Assembly (NCBI RefSeq): GCF_000221045.1
Contig: NC_015856.1
Coordinates: forward strand, 2,872,542 to 2,936,541
Direction of reading: 5' to 3'
From: Collimonas fungivorans Ter331
Lineage (GTDB): Bacteria; Pseudomonadota; Gammaproteobacteria; Burkholderiales; Burkholderiaceae_D
DNA length: 64,000 nucleotides
Shown: one piece after another, positions 53,416 through 61,880 of the stretch
Position numbering within the stretch: the first letter of the stretch is position 1
How the letters are laid out: every line of letters begins with the position of its first letter
Program-made: the position numbers and the translations under genes
Notes under the pieces: generated by a model
Told to the model about the DNA's origin: nothing
Seen by the model: only the letters and a program-made list of their open reading frames with translations
The model's database searches: none

Positions 53416-54645
53416 TCAAGCTTTACCGTGGCGCCGGCGGTAACCTTCGAGGAAGCTGGCGATGCGTCCCATCGAATCCGCCAGGTCGTCGGTGTTCGGC
53501 AGGAACACCACGCGGAAATGGTCCGGCGTCGGGCAGTTGAAGCCGGTGCCCTGGACGATCAGCACGCGCTGCTCGGCCAGCAATTCGTAGGCGAAATCCT
53601 GGTCGTCGGTGATCGGGTACATCTTCGGGTCCAGCCGCGGGAACATGTACAGCGCCGCCTTCGGCTTGACGCAGGTAACGCCCGGGATGTCGGTCAGCAG
53701 CTTGTACGCCATGTCGCGCTGGCGCGCCAGGCGGCCGCCCGGCGCGACCAGGTCGTTGATGCTCTGGTAGCCGCCCAGCGCAGTCTGGATCGCATACTGG
53801 CCCGGCGCATTGGCGCACAGGCGCATCGACGCCAGCATGTTCAAGCCCTCGATATAACCCTTTGCGTGTTTTTTCTCGCCCGAGACCACCATCCAGCCGG
53901 CGCGGTAGCCGCAGGAACGATAGTTTTTCGACAAGCCGTTGAACGTGATGAACAGCACGTCGTCAGCCAGCGCCGCCAGCGAGGTATGGGTCTCGCCGTC
54001 GTACAGCACCTTGTCGTAGATCTCGTCGGCGAAAACGATCAGCTGGTGCTGGCGCGCCAGGTCGACGATCTGCTGCAGCAGTTCCACCGGGTACAGCGCG
54101 CCGGTCGGATTGTTGGGATTGATGACGACGATCGCCCGGGTATTGCTGTTGATTTTCTTCTTGATGTCTTCGATATCGGGAAACCAGCCGGCCTGCTCGT
54201 CGCAGATGTAATGGCGCGGCGTGCCGCCCGACAAACTGACCGCGGCGGTCCACAGCGGATAGTCGGGCGCCGGCACCAGTACTTCATCGCCGGTGTTGAG
54301 CAAGGCGTTCATGCTCATCACGATCAGCTCGGAAGCGCCGTTGCCCAGGTAGATATCGTCGATCGTGACGCCCTGGATCTTTTTTTGCTGGCAATAATGC
54401 ATCACCGACTTGCGCGGCGCGAACATGCCCTTGGAATCGGTATAACCGGAGGCGTTGCCCATGTTGAGGATCATGTCCTGCACGATCTCATCGGGCGGCT
54501 CGAAACCGAACACGGCCAGGTTGCCGATGTTCAGCTTGATGATCTTGTGGCCTTCTTCTTCCATTTGCCGTGCTTTTTCCAGCACGGGGCCGCGGATGTC
54601 GTAACAGACATCGTCCAGTTTTTTCGATTTTTGAATCGGTCGCAC
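53416..54645 (-). CDS. alaA: Pyridoxal-phosphate-dependent aminotransferase, AlaA type
   Basis: 409 aa class I aminotransferase. PLP lysine in NGLSKNYRSCGYRAGW (Lys about 240), substrate Arg near the C-terminus (FRVVFLP), NPNNPTG (about 176). The N-terminus (KSKKLDDVCYDIRGPVLEKA) matches AlaA, which transaminates pyruvate and glutamate to alanine. Genes of this type regularly precede hom in betaproteobacteria. The upstream space holds the structured element at 54686-54827. Confidence 0.93.
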   Translation of the reverse strand: MRPIQKSKKLDDVCYDIRGPVLEKARQMEEEGHKIIKLNIGNLAVFGFEPPDEIVQDMILNMGNASGYTDSKGMFAPRKSVMHYCQQKKIQGVTIDDIYLGNGASELIVMSMNALLNTGDEVLVPAPDYPLWTAAVSLSGGTPRHYICDEQAGWFPDIEDIKKKINSNTRAIVVINPNNPTGALYPVELLQQIVDLARQHQLIVFADEIYDKVLYDGETHTSLAALADDVLFITFNGLSKNYRSCGYRAGWMVVSGEKKHAKGYIEGLNMLASMRLCANAPGQYAIQTALGGYQSINDLVAPGGRLARQRDMAYKLLTDIPGVTCVKPKAALYMFPRLDPKMYPITDDQDFAYELLAEQRVLIVQGTGFNCPTPDHFRVVFLPNTDDLADSMGRIASFLEGYRRRHGKA

Positions 54646-55016
54646 AGCACAATCCCTTGTATTTTACGCAACATTATCCAGCATTAAAAAGCTGTCTGGA
54701 AAATTGGGTTATCGTCACACGGGGGTCAGTGCGCCGCAACAAATGCCTGCAACAACCCCTTGTAAGGGCGCTCCACGCTATTCCACGACTTTTCAGACAG
54801 CTTTTTGGCGGTGCACAATTCACCGCCCGAACCACCCATTCTGCCGAAAGCGTGAGGTTTTATCAATCAATACTGCAAGTTCCGGGACGGAAAACGCTAC
54901 AATGCAGCACTTTATTTTCCATTTTCCGGGAATTTGCACATCGTCTGCGGTCTATCCTTTGGTTCAGCTAAGTATTCGTGGATAGGATCAACCCCTCAAC
55001 GTGTAAAGATAATGCA
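54646..55016. other. alaA-arn intergenic region with structured DNA
   Basis: 371 bases without a credible protein gene. It contains the long inverted repeat and small hairpin described separately (54686-54827) and a possible -10, TACAAT, at 54898-54903 that could serve the arn cluster. Both flanking genes point away from it. Confidence 0.6.
54686..54827. repeat. Long inverted repeat plus hairpin, candidate structured RNA or MITE-like element
   Basis: AAAAAGCTGTCTGGAAAA (54686-54703) is matched by TTTTCAGACAGCTTTTT (54790-54806), with only one unpaired G, about 86 bases apart. A second perfect stem GGCGGTG/CACCGCC (54807-54813, 54821-54827) follows directly. An internal GCGCC/GGCGC pair would close a branch inside the large loop. 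Confidence 0.6.
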
Positions 55017-55415
55017 ATGAAGCTACATACCACCCCGACCCAGCAATATCAGACAGTCACGGCCTACGACGACAAGGGCGTGGAAATCAACGCCGTCCGC
55101 TACGAGCACAGCCTGCTGGTGCTGCCGGAAGCAGCGCCGGTGCCATGGCCGGTGCGCGACTTCGACGCCCTCCATGCCGAACATTTCGCCCATATAGACA
55201 GCACCCGGCCAGACGTCGTCATCCTCGGCACCGGCGCGCGCCAGCGTTTTGTCCATCCCAAGCTGACCTCCGTGCTGACCGCGCGCCGCATCGGCGTCGA
55301 ATGCATGGACAACCAGGCTGCCTGCCGCACCTACAACATCCTGATGGCCGAGGGACGCAAAGTCGCCCTGGCCCTGATTTTCAATACCGACAAGGAAACC
55401 GCCCAAGATGCGTGA
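55017..55415 (+). CDS. Mth938-like domain protein (DUF498)
   Basis: 132 aa from ATG 55017. Motifs VKI-type strands and the core RPDVVILGTGARQRFVHPKL (about 66-85), then MDNQAACRTYNILMAEGRKVALALI (in part) are those of the Mth938/NDUFAF3 fold. The eukaryotic relative assists complex I assembly; bacterial function is unknown. It overlaps arnT by 8 bases, so it is the first cistron of the aminoarabinose cluster, although a functional link is not established. Confidence 0.88.
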   Translation: MKLHTTPTQQYQTVTAYDDKGVEINAVRYEHSLLVLPEAAPVPWPVRDFDALHAEHFAHIDSTRPDVVILGTGARQRFVHPKLTSVLTARRIGVECMDNQAACRTYNILMAEGRKVALALIFNTDKETAQDA

Positions 55416-57159
55416 ATTGCATAAATCAAAAACTTTCGTCTGGCTGTTGTTCCTGCTGTTCTGCATCGTCTGGTTTTACATGCTCGGGGCCCGTACGCTG
55501 GTGCCTACCGATGAAGGCCGCTACGCCGAAATGGCGCGCGAAATGGTCGCCACCGGCGACTGGATCACCTTGCGCCTGAACGGCCTCAAATACTTTGAAA
55601 AGCCGCCGCTGCAAACCTGGATGAACGCCCTCACCTTCGAGCTGTTCGGCCTCGGCGAATGGCAGGCGCGTTTGTGGACCGGCTTGTGCGGCTTGCTGGG
55701 CGTGGTATTGGTTGCATTCACCGGCGCCCGCCTGTTCTCGCTGCGCATCGGCTTCTACGCAGCGCTGGTGCTCGGCTCCAGCTTCCTGTGGGCCGGCCTC
55801 GGCCACATCAATACGCTCGACATGGGCTTGTCCGGCATGATGACGATTTCCCTGTGCGCCCTGCTGCTGGCGCAGCGCAGCGACATCAGCCACGCCGAAC
55901 AGCGCAACTGGATGCTGCTGTGCTGGGTCGGCATGGCGCTGTCGGTGCTGTCGAAAGGCTTGATCGGCTTGCTGATTCCCGGCGCGGTGCTGGTCCTGTA
56001 CACCCTGTTTTCGCGCGACTGGTCGATCTGGAAACGTTTGCATCTGGTATTGGGCTTGATCCTGTTCTTCCTCATCACCACGCCCTGGTTCGTGCTGATC
56101 TCGATGAAAAATCCGGAATTCCCGCAATTCTTTTTCATCCACGAGCAATTCCAGCGCTTCACCAGCAAGATCCACAACCGCTACGGCCCGCCGTATTACT
56201 TCATCCCGATCCTGATACTGGGCATCGTGCCTTGGCTCGGCGTCCTGTTCCAGAGCTTGTGGAACGGCGCGCGCGAACGCAGCGCGGCGTCAGGCTTCCA
56301 GCCGAAAAAGATGCTGCTGATCTGGAGCATTTTCATTTTCGTGTTCTTCAGCATTTCCGATTCCAAGCTGCCGTCGTACATCCTGCCGATCTTCCCGGCG
56401 CTGGCGCTGCTGATTGCCTGCCACCTGGATAACGCCAGCAATAAGTCGGTGCAGGCTTCGGCGCTGTTGCTGCTGTTGCCGGCCGTGATCGGCCTGGTCC
56501 TGTCGCACAAGATCCCGAGCCTGGCCAAGGACGCTTACAGCCTGCCGTTGATGCAAGCCCATGTGCCTTGGGTGTTTGCCGCTTCGGCGGTGGCCTTCAT
56601 CGGCGCTGTCGCCGCCTTGCTGCTGGTGCGGCGGCAGCGGGAATGGGCCATTGTCGCCCTCGCCGCCAGCGGCTTCATCGGCGGCCAGCTGCTGATGTAC
56701 GGCCACGATCCGCAAGGACGCTATTCGGCCGGGATCGACCTGGTGCCGGCCATCAATGCCGAAATCACGCCGGAAACCACGCTGTACGTGGTCGGCAAGT
56801 ATGAACAGGCGCTGCCGTTCTACCTGCGCCGCACGATGACCATGGTGCAGCATATGGATGAACTGGAATTCGGCATCGGCCAGCAGCCGCAGCTATGGAT
56901 CCCGACCATCGATGCGTTTGTCGTCAAATGGACCGCCGACCACGCTGCCGGCAAGAAGGATATCGCCATCATCCGTCCGGAAAACTACCGCGAGCTGGAA
57001 CAGCGCGGCGTGCCGATGCGGGTCATCGGCCAGGATCCGCGCCGCGTGGTGGTGACCAACCAGGGCATCCCTGCCGCCGCCGTTCCTGCACCGGCAGCAA
57101 GCCCGGCTCCCGCGGCAGAACCTGCCGCGGCGGCATCCGCAACCTCGTCCGCACCATAA
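55408..57159 (+). CDS. arnT: 4-amino-4-deoxy-L-arabinose lipid A transferase ArnT
   Basis: 583 aa GT83-type membrane glycosyltransferase. The catalytic Asp is in PTDEGRYAEMAREM near residue 33, followed by KYFEKPPLQTWM and about 12 membrane helices, then a periplasmic C-terminal domain. It transfers L-Ara4N from undecaprenyl phosphate to lipid A phosphates on the periplasmic face, giving resistance to cationic peptides and polymyxin. The last 30 residues are an Ala/Pro-rich tail (PAAAVPAPAASPAPAAEPAA), unlike the E. coli enzyme. Confidence 0.9.
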   Translation: MRELHKSKTFVWLLFLLFCIVWFYMLGARTLVPTDEGRYAEMAREMVATGDWITLRLNGLKYFEKPPLQTWMNALTFELFGLGEWQARLWTGLCGLLGVVLVAFTGARLFSLRIGFYAALVLGSSFLWAGLGHINTLDMGLSGMMTISLCALLLAQRSDISHAEQRNWMLLCWVGMALSVLSKGLIGLLIPGAVLVLYTLFSRDWSIWKRLHLVLGLILFFLITTPWFVLISMKNPEFPQFFFIHEQFQRFTSKIHNRYGPPYYFIPILILGIVPWLGVLFQSLWNGARERSAASGFQPKKMLLIWSIFIFVFFSISDSKLPSYILPIFPALALLIACHLDNASNKSVQASALLLLLPAVIGLVLSHKIPSLAKDAYSLPLMQAHVPWVFAASAVAFIGAVAALLLVRRQREWAIVALAASGFIGGQLLMYGHDPQGRYSAGIDLVPAINAEITPETTLYVVGKYEQALPFYLRRTMTMVQHMDELEFGIGQQPQLWIPTIDAFVVKWTADHAAGKKDIAIIRPENYRELEQRGVPMRVIGQDPRRVVVTNQGIPAAAVPAPAASPAPAAEPAAAASATSSAP

Positions 57160-57165
57160 CCAGCG

Positions 57166-57543
57166 ATGCCAATGAATCTCACTACATTTGCCTTCATCAT
57201 CAGCGGCGTCTGCCTCAACGCCGTGGCGCAGCTGCTGCTGAAAGCCGGCACCAATGCGGTCGGCGTGATCAGCCTGACGCCGCAGAACTGGTTTGCCACC
57301 GGCATCAAGCTGGCTACCCAATTGCCTATCCTTGGCGGCTTGACCTGCTACGTCATCTCGCTGATAGTCTGGATCATCGGCCTGTCACGGGTTGACGTCA
57401 CCATCGCTTACCCGATGCTGTCGCTGGGTTATGTCATCAGCGCCGTAGGCGCCTGGTATTTCCTCGGTGAAGCGGTGTCGGCGCAGCGACTGGTGGCGAT
57501 CGGCGTCATCATTGTCGGCGTGGTGCTGCTGACCCGCAGCTGA
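57166..57543 (+). CDS. EamA/SMR-like flippase subunit, ArnE/ArnF type
   Basis: 125 aa with four membrane helices of the small multidrug-resistance fold (GVCLNAVAQLLLKAGTNA; YPMLSLGYVISAVGAWYFLGEAV). In enterobacteria ArnE and ArnF together flip undecaprenyl-P-L-Ara4N to the periplasm. Only one such gene is present here, so it would act as a homodimer. It starts seven bases after arnT; an ATG two codons later is possible. Confidence 0.85.
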   Translation: MPMNLTTFAFIISGVCLNAVAQLLLKAGTNAVGVISLTPQNWFATGIKLATQLPILGGLTCYVISLIVWIIGLSRVDVTIAYPMLSLGYVISAVGAWYFLGEAVSAQRLVAIGVIIVGVVLLTRS

Positions 57544-57620
57544 TGTGTCCAAACCAGCCGTCGTTTTTCCGCCGTGCTTTTAATTTACATCGTTAATTTA
57601 CATCGGATTCCACAACCAAC

Positions 57621-58757
57621 ATGAGCCAACAACCTTTCCTGCCGTTTGCCAAACCCACCATCGACGAAGCCACGATCGCAGCGGTTGGCGATGTCTTGCG
57701 CTCCGGCTGGATCACCAGCGGCCCCAAGGTGCAGGCATTCGAAGCGCAGTTGTCGGAGTATTTCGGCGGCCGGCCGGTGCGCACTTTCAATTCCGGCACC
57801 TGCACCATGGAAATCGCGCTGCGCATCGCCGGCATCGGCGCCGGCGATGAAGTCATCACCACGCCGATTTCCTGGGTCGCCACCGCCAACGTGATTATCG
57901 AAACCGGCGCCACGCCGGTGTTCGCCGACATCGATCCGGTCACCCGCAACATCGACCTGGCCCAGGTCGAAGCCGCCATCACGCCGCGCACCAAGGCCAT
58001 CATCCCGGTTTACCTGTCGGGCCTGCCGGTCGACATGGACCGCCTGTATGCGCTGGCCAAGAAACATAATCTGCGCGTAGTGGAAGATGCGGCGCAGGCC
58101 CTGGGATCGAGCTGGAACGGCCAGCGCATTGGCGCCTTCGGCGACTTTGCCTCGTTCAGCTTCCAGGCCAACAAGAACATCACTTCATCCGAAGGCGGCT
58201 GCCTGGTGCTGAACAATGCCGAAGAAGCGCGCCTGGCGGAAAAATACCGCCTGCAAGGCGTCACCCGCAGCGGCTTCGACGGCCTCGATGTCGACGTCCT
58301 GGGCGGCAAGTTCAACATGACCGACGTCGCCGCCGCCATCGGCCTCGGCCAGTTTGCCCATATTGAAGCGATTACCGCCCATCGGCGCGAGCTGGCGCAG
58401 TATTATTTCACCTGTTTCGGCAGCGATTTCGAAGCAAAACACGGCGCCCAGCTGCCGGTTCCCGACTTCGCCAACAGCAACTGGCACATGTTCCAGCTGG
58501 TGCTGCCGGAGCGCCAGGACGGCAAACCGGCGCGCCCCGCCTTCATGGAGCAGATGCAGGAACGCGGCATCGGCATCGGTTATCACTACCCGGCGATCCA
58601 CCTGCTCAGCATGTATCGCGCGCGCGGCTTCAAGGAAGGCATGTTCCCGGTCGCCGAAAAGGTCGGCCGCCTGATCGTCTCGCTGCCAATGTTCAACGTC
58701 ATGACGAAGAACGATGTCGAACGTGCAGTGTCCGCGGTAAAATCCGTGCTTCAATAA
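57621..58757 (+). CDS. arnB: UDP-4-amino-4-deoxy-L-arabinose aminotransferase ArnB
   Basis: 378 aa DegT/DnrJ/EryC1 aminotransferase. The PLP lysine is in FSFQANKNITSSEGG (Lys about 182); LRSGWITSGPKVQAFE near residue 25 and VEDAAQALGS (about 155) are family hallmarks. It transaminates UDP-L-Ara4O to UDP-L-Ara4N. The next gene starts two to seventeen bases after its stop. Confidence 0.93.
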   Translation: MSQQPFLPFAKPTIDEATIAAVGDVLRSGWITSGPKVQAFEAQLSEYFGGRPVRTFNSGTCTMEIALRIAGIGAGDEVITTPISWVATANVIIETGATPVFADIDPVTRNIDLAQVEAAITPRTKAIIPVYLSGLPVDMDRLYALAKKHNLRVVEDAAQALGSSWNGQRIGAFGDFASFSFQANKNITSSEGGCLVLNNAEEARLAEKYRLQGVTRSGFDGLDVDVLGGKFNMTDVAAAIGLGQFAHIEAITAHRRELAQYYFTCFGSDFEAKHGAQLPVPDFANSNWHMFQLVLPERQDGKPARPAFMEQMQERGIGIGYHYPAIHLLSMYRARGFKEGMFPVAEKVGRLIVSLPMFNVMTKNDVERAVSAVKSVLQ

Positions 58758-58773
58758 ATTGAACGATCGCTTG

Positions 58774-59730
58774 ATGAAACCAGAACTTTCCGTCGTCATC
58801 CCGGTATACAACGAGGAATCGGGCCTTGCCAAACTGTTCGAACGCCTCTACCCGGCGCTCGACGCACTTGGCATCAGCTATGAAATCCTGTACGTCAACG
58901 ACGGCAGCCGCGACAAGTCGGCCGCGATCCTGGCGGAACAGTTCCGCCTGCGTCCGGACGTCACCCGCGTGGTCCTGTTCAACGGCAATTTCGGCCAGCA
59001 CATGGCGATACTGGCCGGTTTTGAAGCTACCCGCGGCGACATCGTCGTGACGCTTGACGCCGACCTGCAGAACCCGCCGGAAGAAATCGGCAACCTGGTG
59101 GCCAAGATGCGCGAGGGTTACGACTACGTCGGCTCGATCCGCCGCAAACGCCAGGATTCGGCCTGGCGCACGGTCGCCTCCAAGGCCATGAACCTGCTGC
59201 GCGAGAAAATCACCGGCATCCGGATGACCGACCAGGGCAACATGCTGCGCGCCTATGGCCGCAACGTGGTCGACCTGATCAACCAGTGCCAGGAGGTCAA
59301 CACTTTCGTGCCAGCGCTGGCGTACACTTTTGCCCGCAAAGAGACTGAAATCGTGGTCGAGCATGAAGAACGCTCGGCCGGCGAATCGAAGTACTCGCTG
59401 TATAGCCTGATCCGCCTGAATTTCGACCTGGTCACCGGTTTTTCCATCATGCCCTTGCAGCTGTTCTCGCTGATAGGCATCGTGCTGTCCTTCGCTTCCG
59501 CCGCGCTGTTTTTCATCCTGGTGGCGCGCCGCTTCCTGTTCGGCGCTGAAGTCCAAGGTGTGTTCACCCTGTTCGCGTTCGCCTTCTTCCTGATGGGCAT
59601 GATCCTGTTCGGCATCGGCCTGGTCGGCGAATATGTCGGCCGCATCTACCAGCAGGTGCGGGCGCGGCCGCGGTATGTGGTGCAAGCCATGCTGGAGCAG
59701 TCGTCGGCAGAGGATAAACAAGCATCATGA
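58774..59730 (+). CDS. arnC: Undecaprenyl-phosphate 4-deoxy-4-formamido-L-arabinose transferase ArnC
   Basis: 318 aa family-2 glycosyltransferase. Catalytic region: VVIPVYNEESGL at the N-terminus, DADLQNPPEEI (about 87), QGNMLRAYGR (about 152), then two C-terminal membrane helices (about 225-300). It attaches L-Ara4FN to undecaprenyl phosphate. I chose ATG 58774; a TTG at 58759 would add five residues and would leave only one base after arnB. It overlaps the next gene by four bases. Confidence 0.92.
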   Translation: MKPELSVVIPVYNEESGLAKLFERLYPALDALGISYEILYVNDGSRDKSAAILAEQFRLRPDVTRVVLFNGNFGQHMAILAGFEATRGDIVVTLDADLQNPPEEIGNLVAKMREGYDYVGSIRRKRQDSAWRTVASKAMNLLREKITGIRMTDQGNMLRAYGRNVVDLINQCQEVNTFVPALAYTFARKETEIVVEHEERSAGESKYSLYSLIRLNFDLVTGFSIMPLQLFSLIGIVLSFASAALFFILVARRFLFGAEVQGVFTLFAFAFFLMGMILFGIGLVGEYVGRIYQQVRARPRYVVQAMLEQSSAEDKQAS

Positions 59731-60635
59731 AAGCCGTCGTTTTTGCCTATCACAATGTCGGCGTGCGCTGCCTGAAGGTCTTGCTGGCGCGCGGCGTCGA
59801 TATCGCGCTGGTGGTTACCCACGAAGACAATCCGCAAGAAACCATCTGGTTCGAATCGGTGTCGGCGCTGTGCCGGCAGCACGGCATTCCCAGCATCGCT
59901 CCGACCGATCCCGCTGCGCCTGAGTTGCTGGCCCAGGTCGCCGCCCTGCAGCCGGATTTCATCTTCAGTTTCTATTACCGCCATATGCTGCCGGTCGCCT
60001 TGCTGGCGCTGGCGCAACACGGCGCCTACAACATGCACGGCTCGCTGCTGCCCAAGTATCGCGGCCGGGTGCCGATCAACTGGGCGGTGCTGCACGGCGA
60101 AACCGAGACCGGCGCCACCTTGCATGAAATGGCGGCCAAGCCGGACGCCGGCGCCATCGTGGCGCAGACCTCGGTGCCGATCCTGCCCGACGATACCGCC
60201 TACGAAGTATTCGGCAAGGTGGTGGTCGCCGCCGAACAGACGCTGTGGAATGCATTGCCAGAGATGCTTAAAGGCAACATTCCCCGCTTGCCGAACGACC
60301 TATCGCAAGGCAGTTATTTCGGCGGACGCAAGCCCGAGGATGGCAAAATCGACTGGAACCGGCCGGCGCATGAGGTCTACAACCTGTACCGCGCGGTGGC
60401 GCCGCCCTATCCCGGTGCCTGGACTATTGTCAAAGAGCGCACGTTTATAGTCGGAAAAGCGTATTTATCGGCCAAACTGCTGGAAAACCTGCCGGCAAAT
60501 TTGCCTCGGGGCTTGGCGGTAGTGGATAATCGCATTGTTGGCGTCTGTGGCGATGGCCGCGCGCTGTTGATCAACGAATTGCTGGCGGACGGCCAAACCG
60601 TCACGCCAGAAGCATTAAAAAACATCCTTTTATAA
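59727..60635 (+). CDS. UDP-L-Ara4N formyltransferase (ArnA N-terminal half as a separate gene)
   Basis: 302 aa. Formyl-tetrahydrofolate-dependent transferase with the catalytic set NMHGSLLPKYRGRVPINWA (Asn and His about 101-103) and Asp in AAKPDAGAIV (about 140). In E. coli this is residues 1-304 of the bifunctional ArnA. Here a stop codon and 104 bases of DNA separate it from the dehydrogenase half. Starts inside the end of arnC (ATGA). Confidence 0.92.
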   Translation: MKAVVFAYHNVGVRCLKVLLARGVDIALVVTHEDNPQETIWFESVSALCRQHGIPSIAPTDPAAPELLAQVAALQPDFIFSFYYRHMLPVALLALAQHGAYNMHGSLLPKYRGRVPINWAVLHGETETGATLHEMAAKPDAGAIVAQTSVPILPDDTAYEVFGKVVVAAEQTLWNALPEMLKGNIPRLPNDLSQGSYFGGRKPEDGKIDWNRPAHEVYNLYRAVAPPYPGAWTIVKERTFIVGKAYLSAKLLENLPANLPRGLAVVDNRIVGVCGDGRALLINELLADGQTVTPEALKNILL

Positions 60636-60739
60636 AACCGGCTGCTTTCGCGGGCGAAGGGTTAGCACCCTGCCCGGCAAGAACTGCAGCGTTTGAAATC
60701 CCGCTTTGCGGAATGCCAATCCAACAACAATAGATCATT

Positions 60740-61795
60740 ATGAAAAAAGTCCTCATCCTCGGCGTCAACGGTTTCATCGGCCACCACCTGTCCAAGCGGA
60801 TCCTGGAAACCACCGACTGGCACGTCTACGGCATGGACATGATGACCGACCGTATCCGCGACCTGCTGGACAACGAGGCTTACAAGTCGCGCATGCACTT
60901 CTTCGAAGGCGACATCACCATCAACAAGGAATGGGTCGAGTACCACGTCAAGAAATGCGACGTGATCCTGCCGCTGGTGGCGATCGCCACGCCGTCGACC
61001 TACGTCAAGCAGCCGCTGCGCGTATTCGAACTGGATTTCGAAGCCAACCTGCCTATCGTGCGTTCGGCCGCCAAATACGGCAAGCACCTGGTGTTCCCGT
61101 CGACGTCGGAAGTGTATGGCATGTGCCACGATGAGGAATTCGATCCGGAGCAATCCGAGCTGATCTGCGGCCCGATCAACAAGCCGCGCTGGATCTACTC
61201 TTGCGCCAAGCAGCTGATGGACCGCGTGATCTGGGGCTACGGCATGGAAGAAGGCTTGAACTTCACCCTGTTCCGTCCGTTCAACTGGATCGGCGCCGGC
61301 CTCGACTCCATCCATACGCCGAAGGAAGGCAGCTCGCGCGTGGTGACCCAGTTCTTCGGCCATATCGTGCGCGGCGAGAATATCTCGCTGGTCGACGGCG
61401 GCCAGCAGAAACGTGCGTTCACCTACATCGACGACGGCATCGATGCGCTGATCAAGATCATCGCCAACAAGGACGGCATCGCCAGCGGCAAGATCTACAA
61501 CATCGGCAATCCGGTCAACAATTACTCGATCCGCGACCTGGCCGACATGATGCTGAAACTGGCTACGGAATATCCTGAGTACGCCGACTCGGCGAAGAAG
61601 GTCAAGCTGGTCGAGACCACTTCCGCCGCCTACTACGGCAAGGGTTACCAGGACGTGCAGAACCGCGTGCCGAAAATCACCAACACCTGCGACGAACTGA
61701 ACTGGAAGCCGACCACTACCATGGCCGACACCCTGCGCAATATTTTTGATGCGTACCGCGGCCAGGTGGCCGAAGCACGCGCCCTCATGGACTAA
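60740..61795 (+). CDS. UDP-glucuronate C4-decarboxylase (ArnA C-terminal half as a separate gene)
   Basis: 351 aa short-chain dehydrogenase/reductase. NAD-binding motif GVNGFIGHHL (about 8-17) and the ArnA catalytic Ser-Glu in STSEVYGMC (about 119-127), with Tyr-Lys in YSCAKQL (about 153). It oxidises and decarboxylates UDP-glucuronate to UDP-L-Ara4O. A proper start, its own spacing, and the full family signature show a whole gene and not a broken one. Confidence 0.93.
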   Translation: MKKVLILGVNGFIGHHLSKRILETTDWHVYGMDMMTDRIRDLLDNEAYKSRMHFFEGDITINKEWVEYHVKKCDVILPLVAIATPSTYVKQPLRVFELDFEANLPIVRSAAKYGKHLVFPSTSEVYGMCHDEEFDPEQSELICGPINKPRWIYSCAKQLMDRVIWGYGMEEGLNFTLFRPFNWIGAGLDSIHTPKEGSSRVVTQFFGHIVRGENISLVDGGQQKRAFTYIDDGIDALIKIIANKDGIASGKIYNIGNPVNNYSIRDLADMMLKLATEYPEYADSAKKVKLVETTSAAYYGKGYQDVQNRVPKITNTCDELNWKPTTTMADTLRNIFDAYRGQVAEARALMD

Positions 61796-61880
61796 ATCTA
61801 CGCTGCTGCCCGCGCCAGCCACGACACTGTTTCGTGTGCGGCGCGGACTCTGTTTTCCTATTACTGCCAGACCAGACAAC

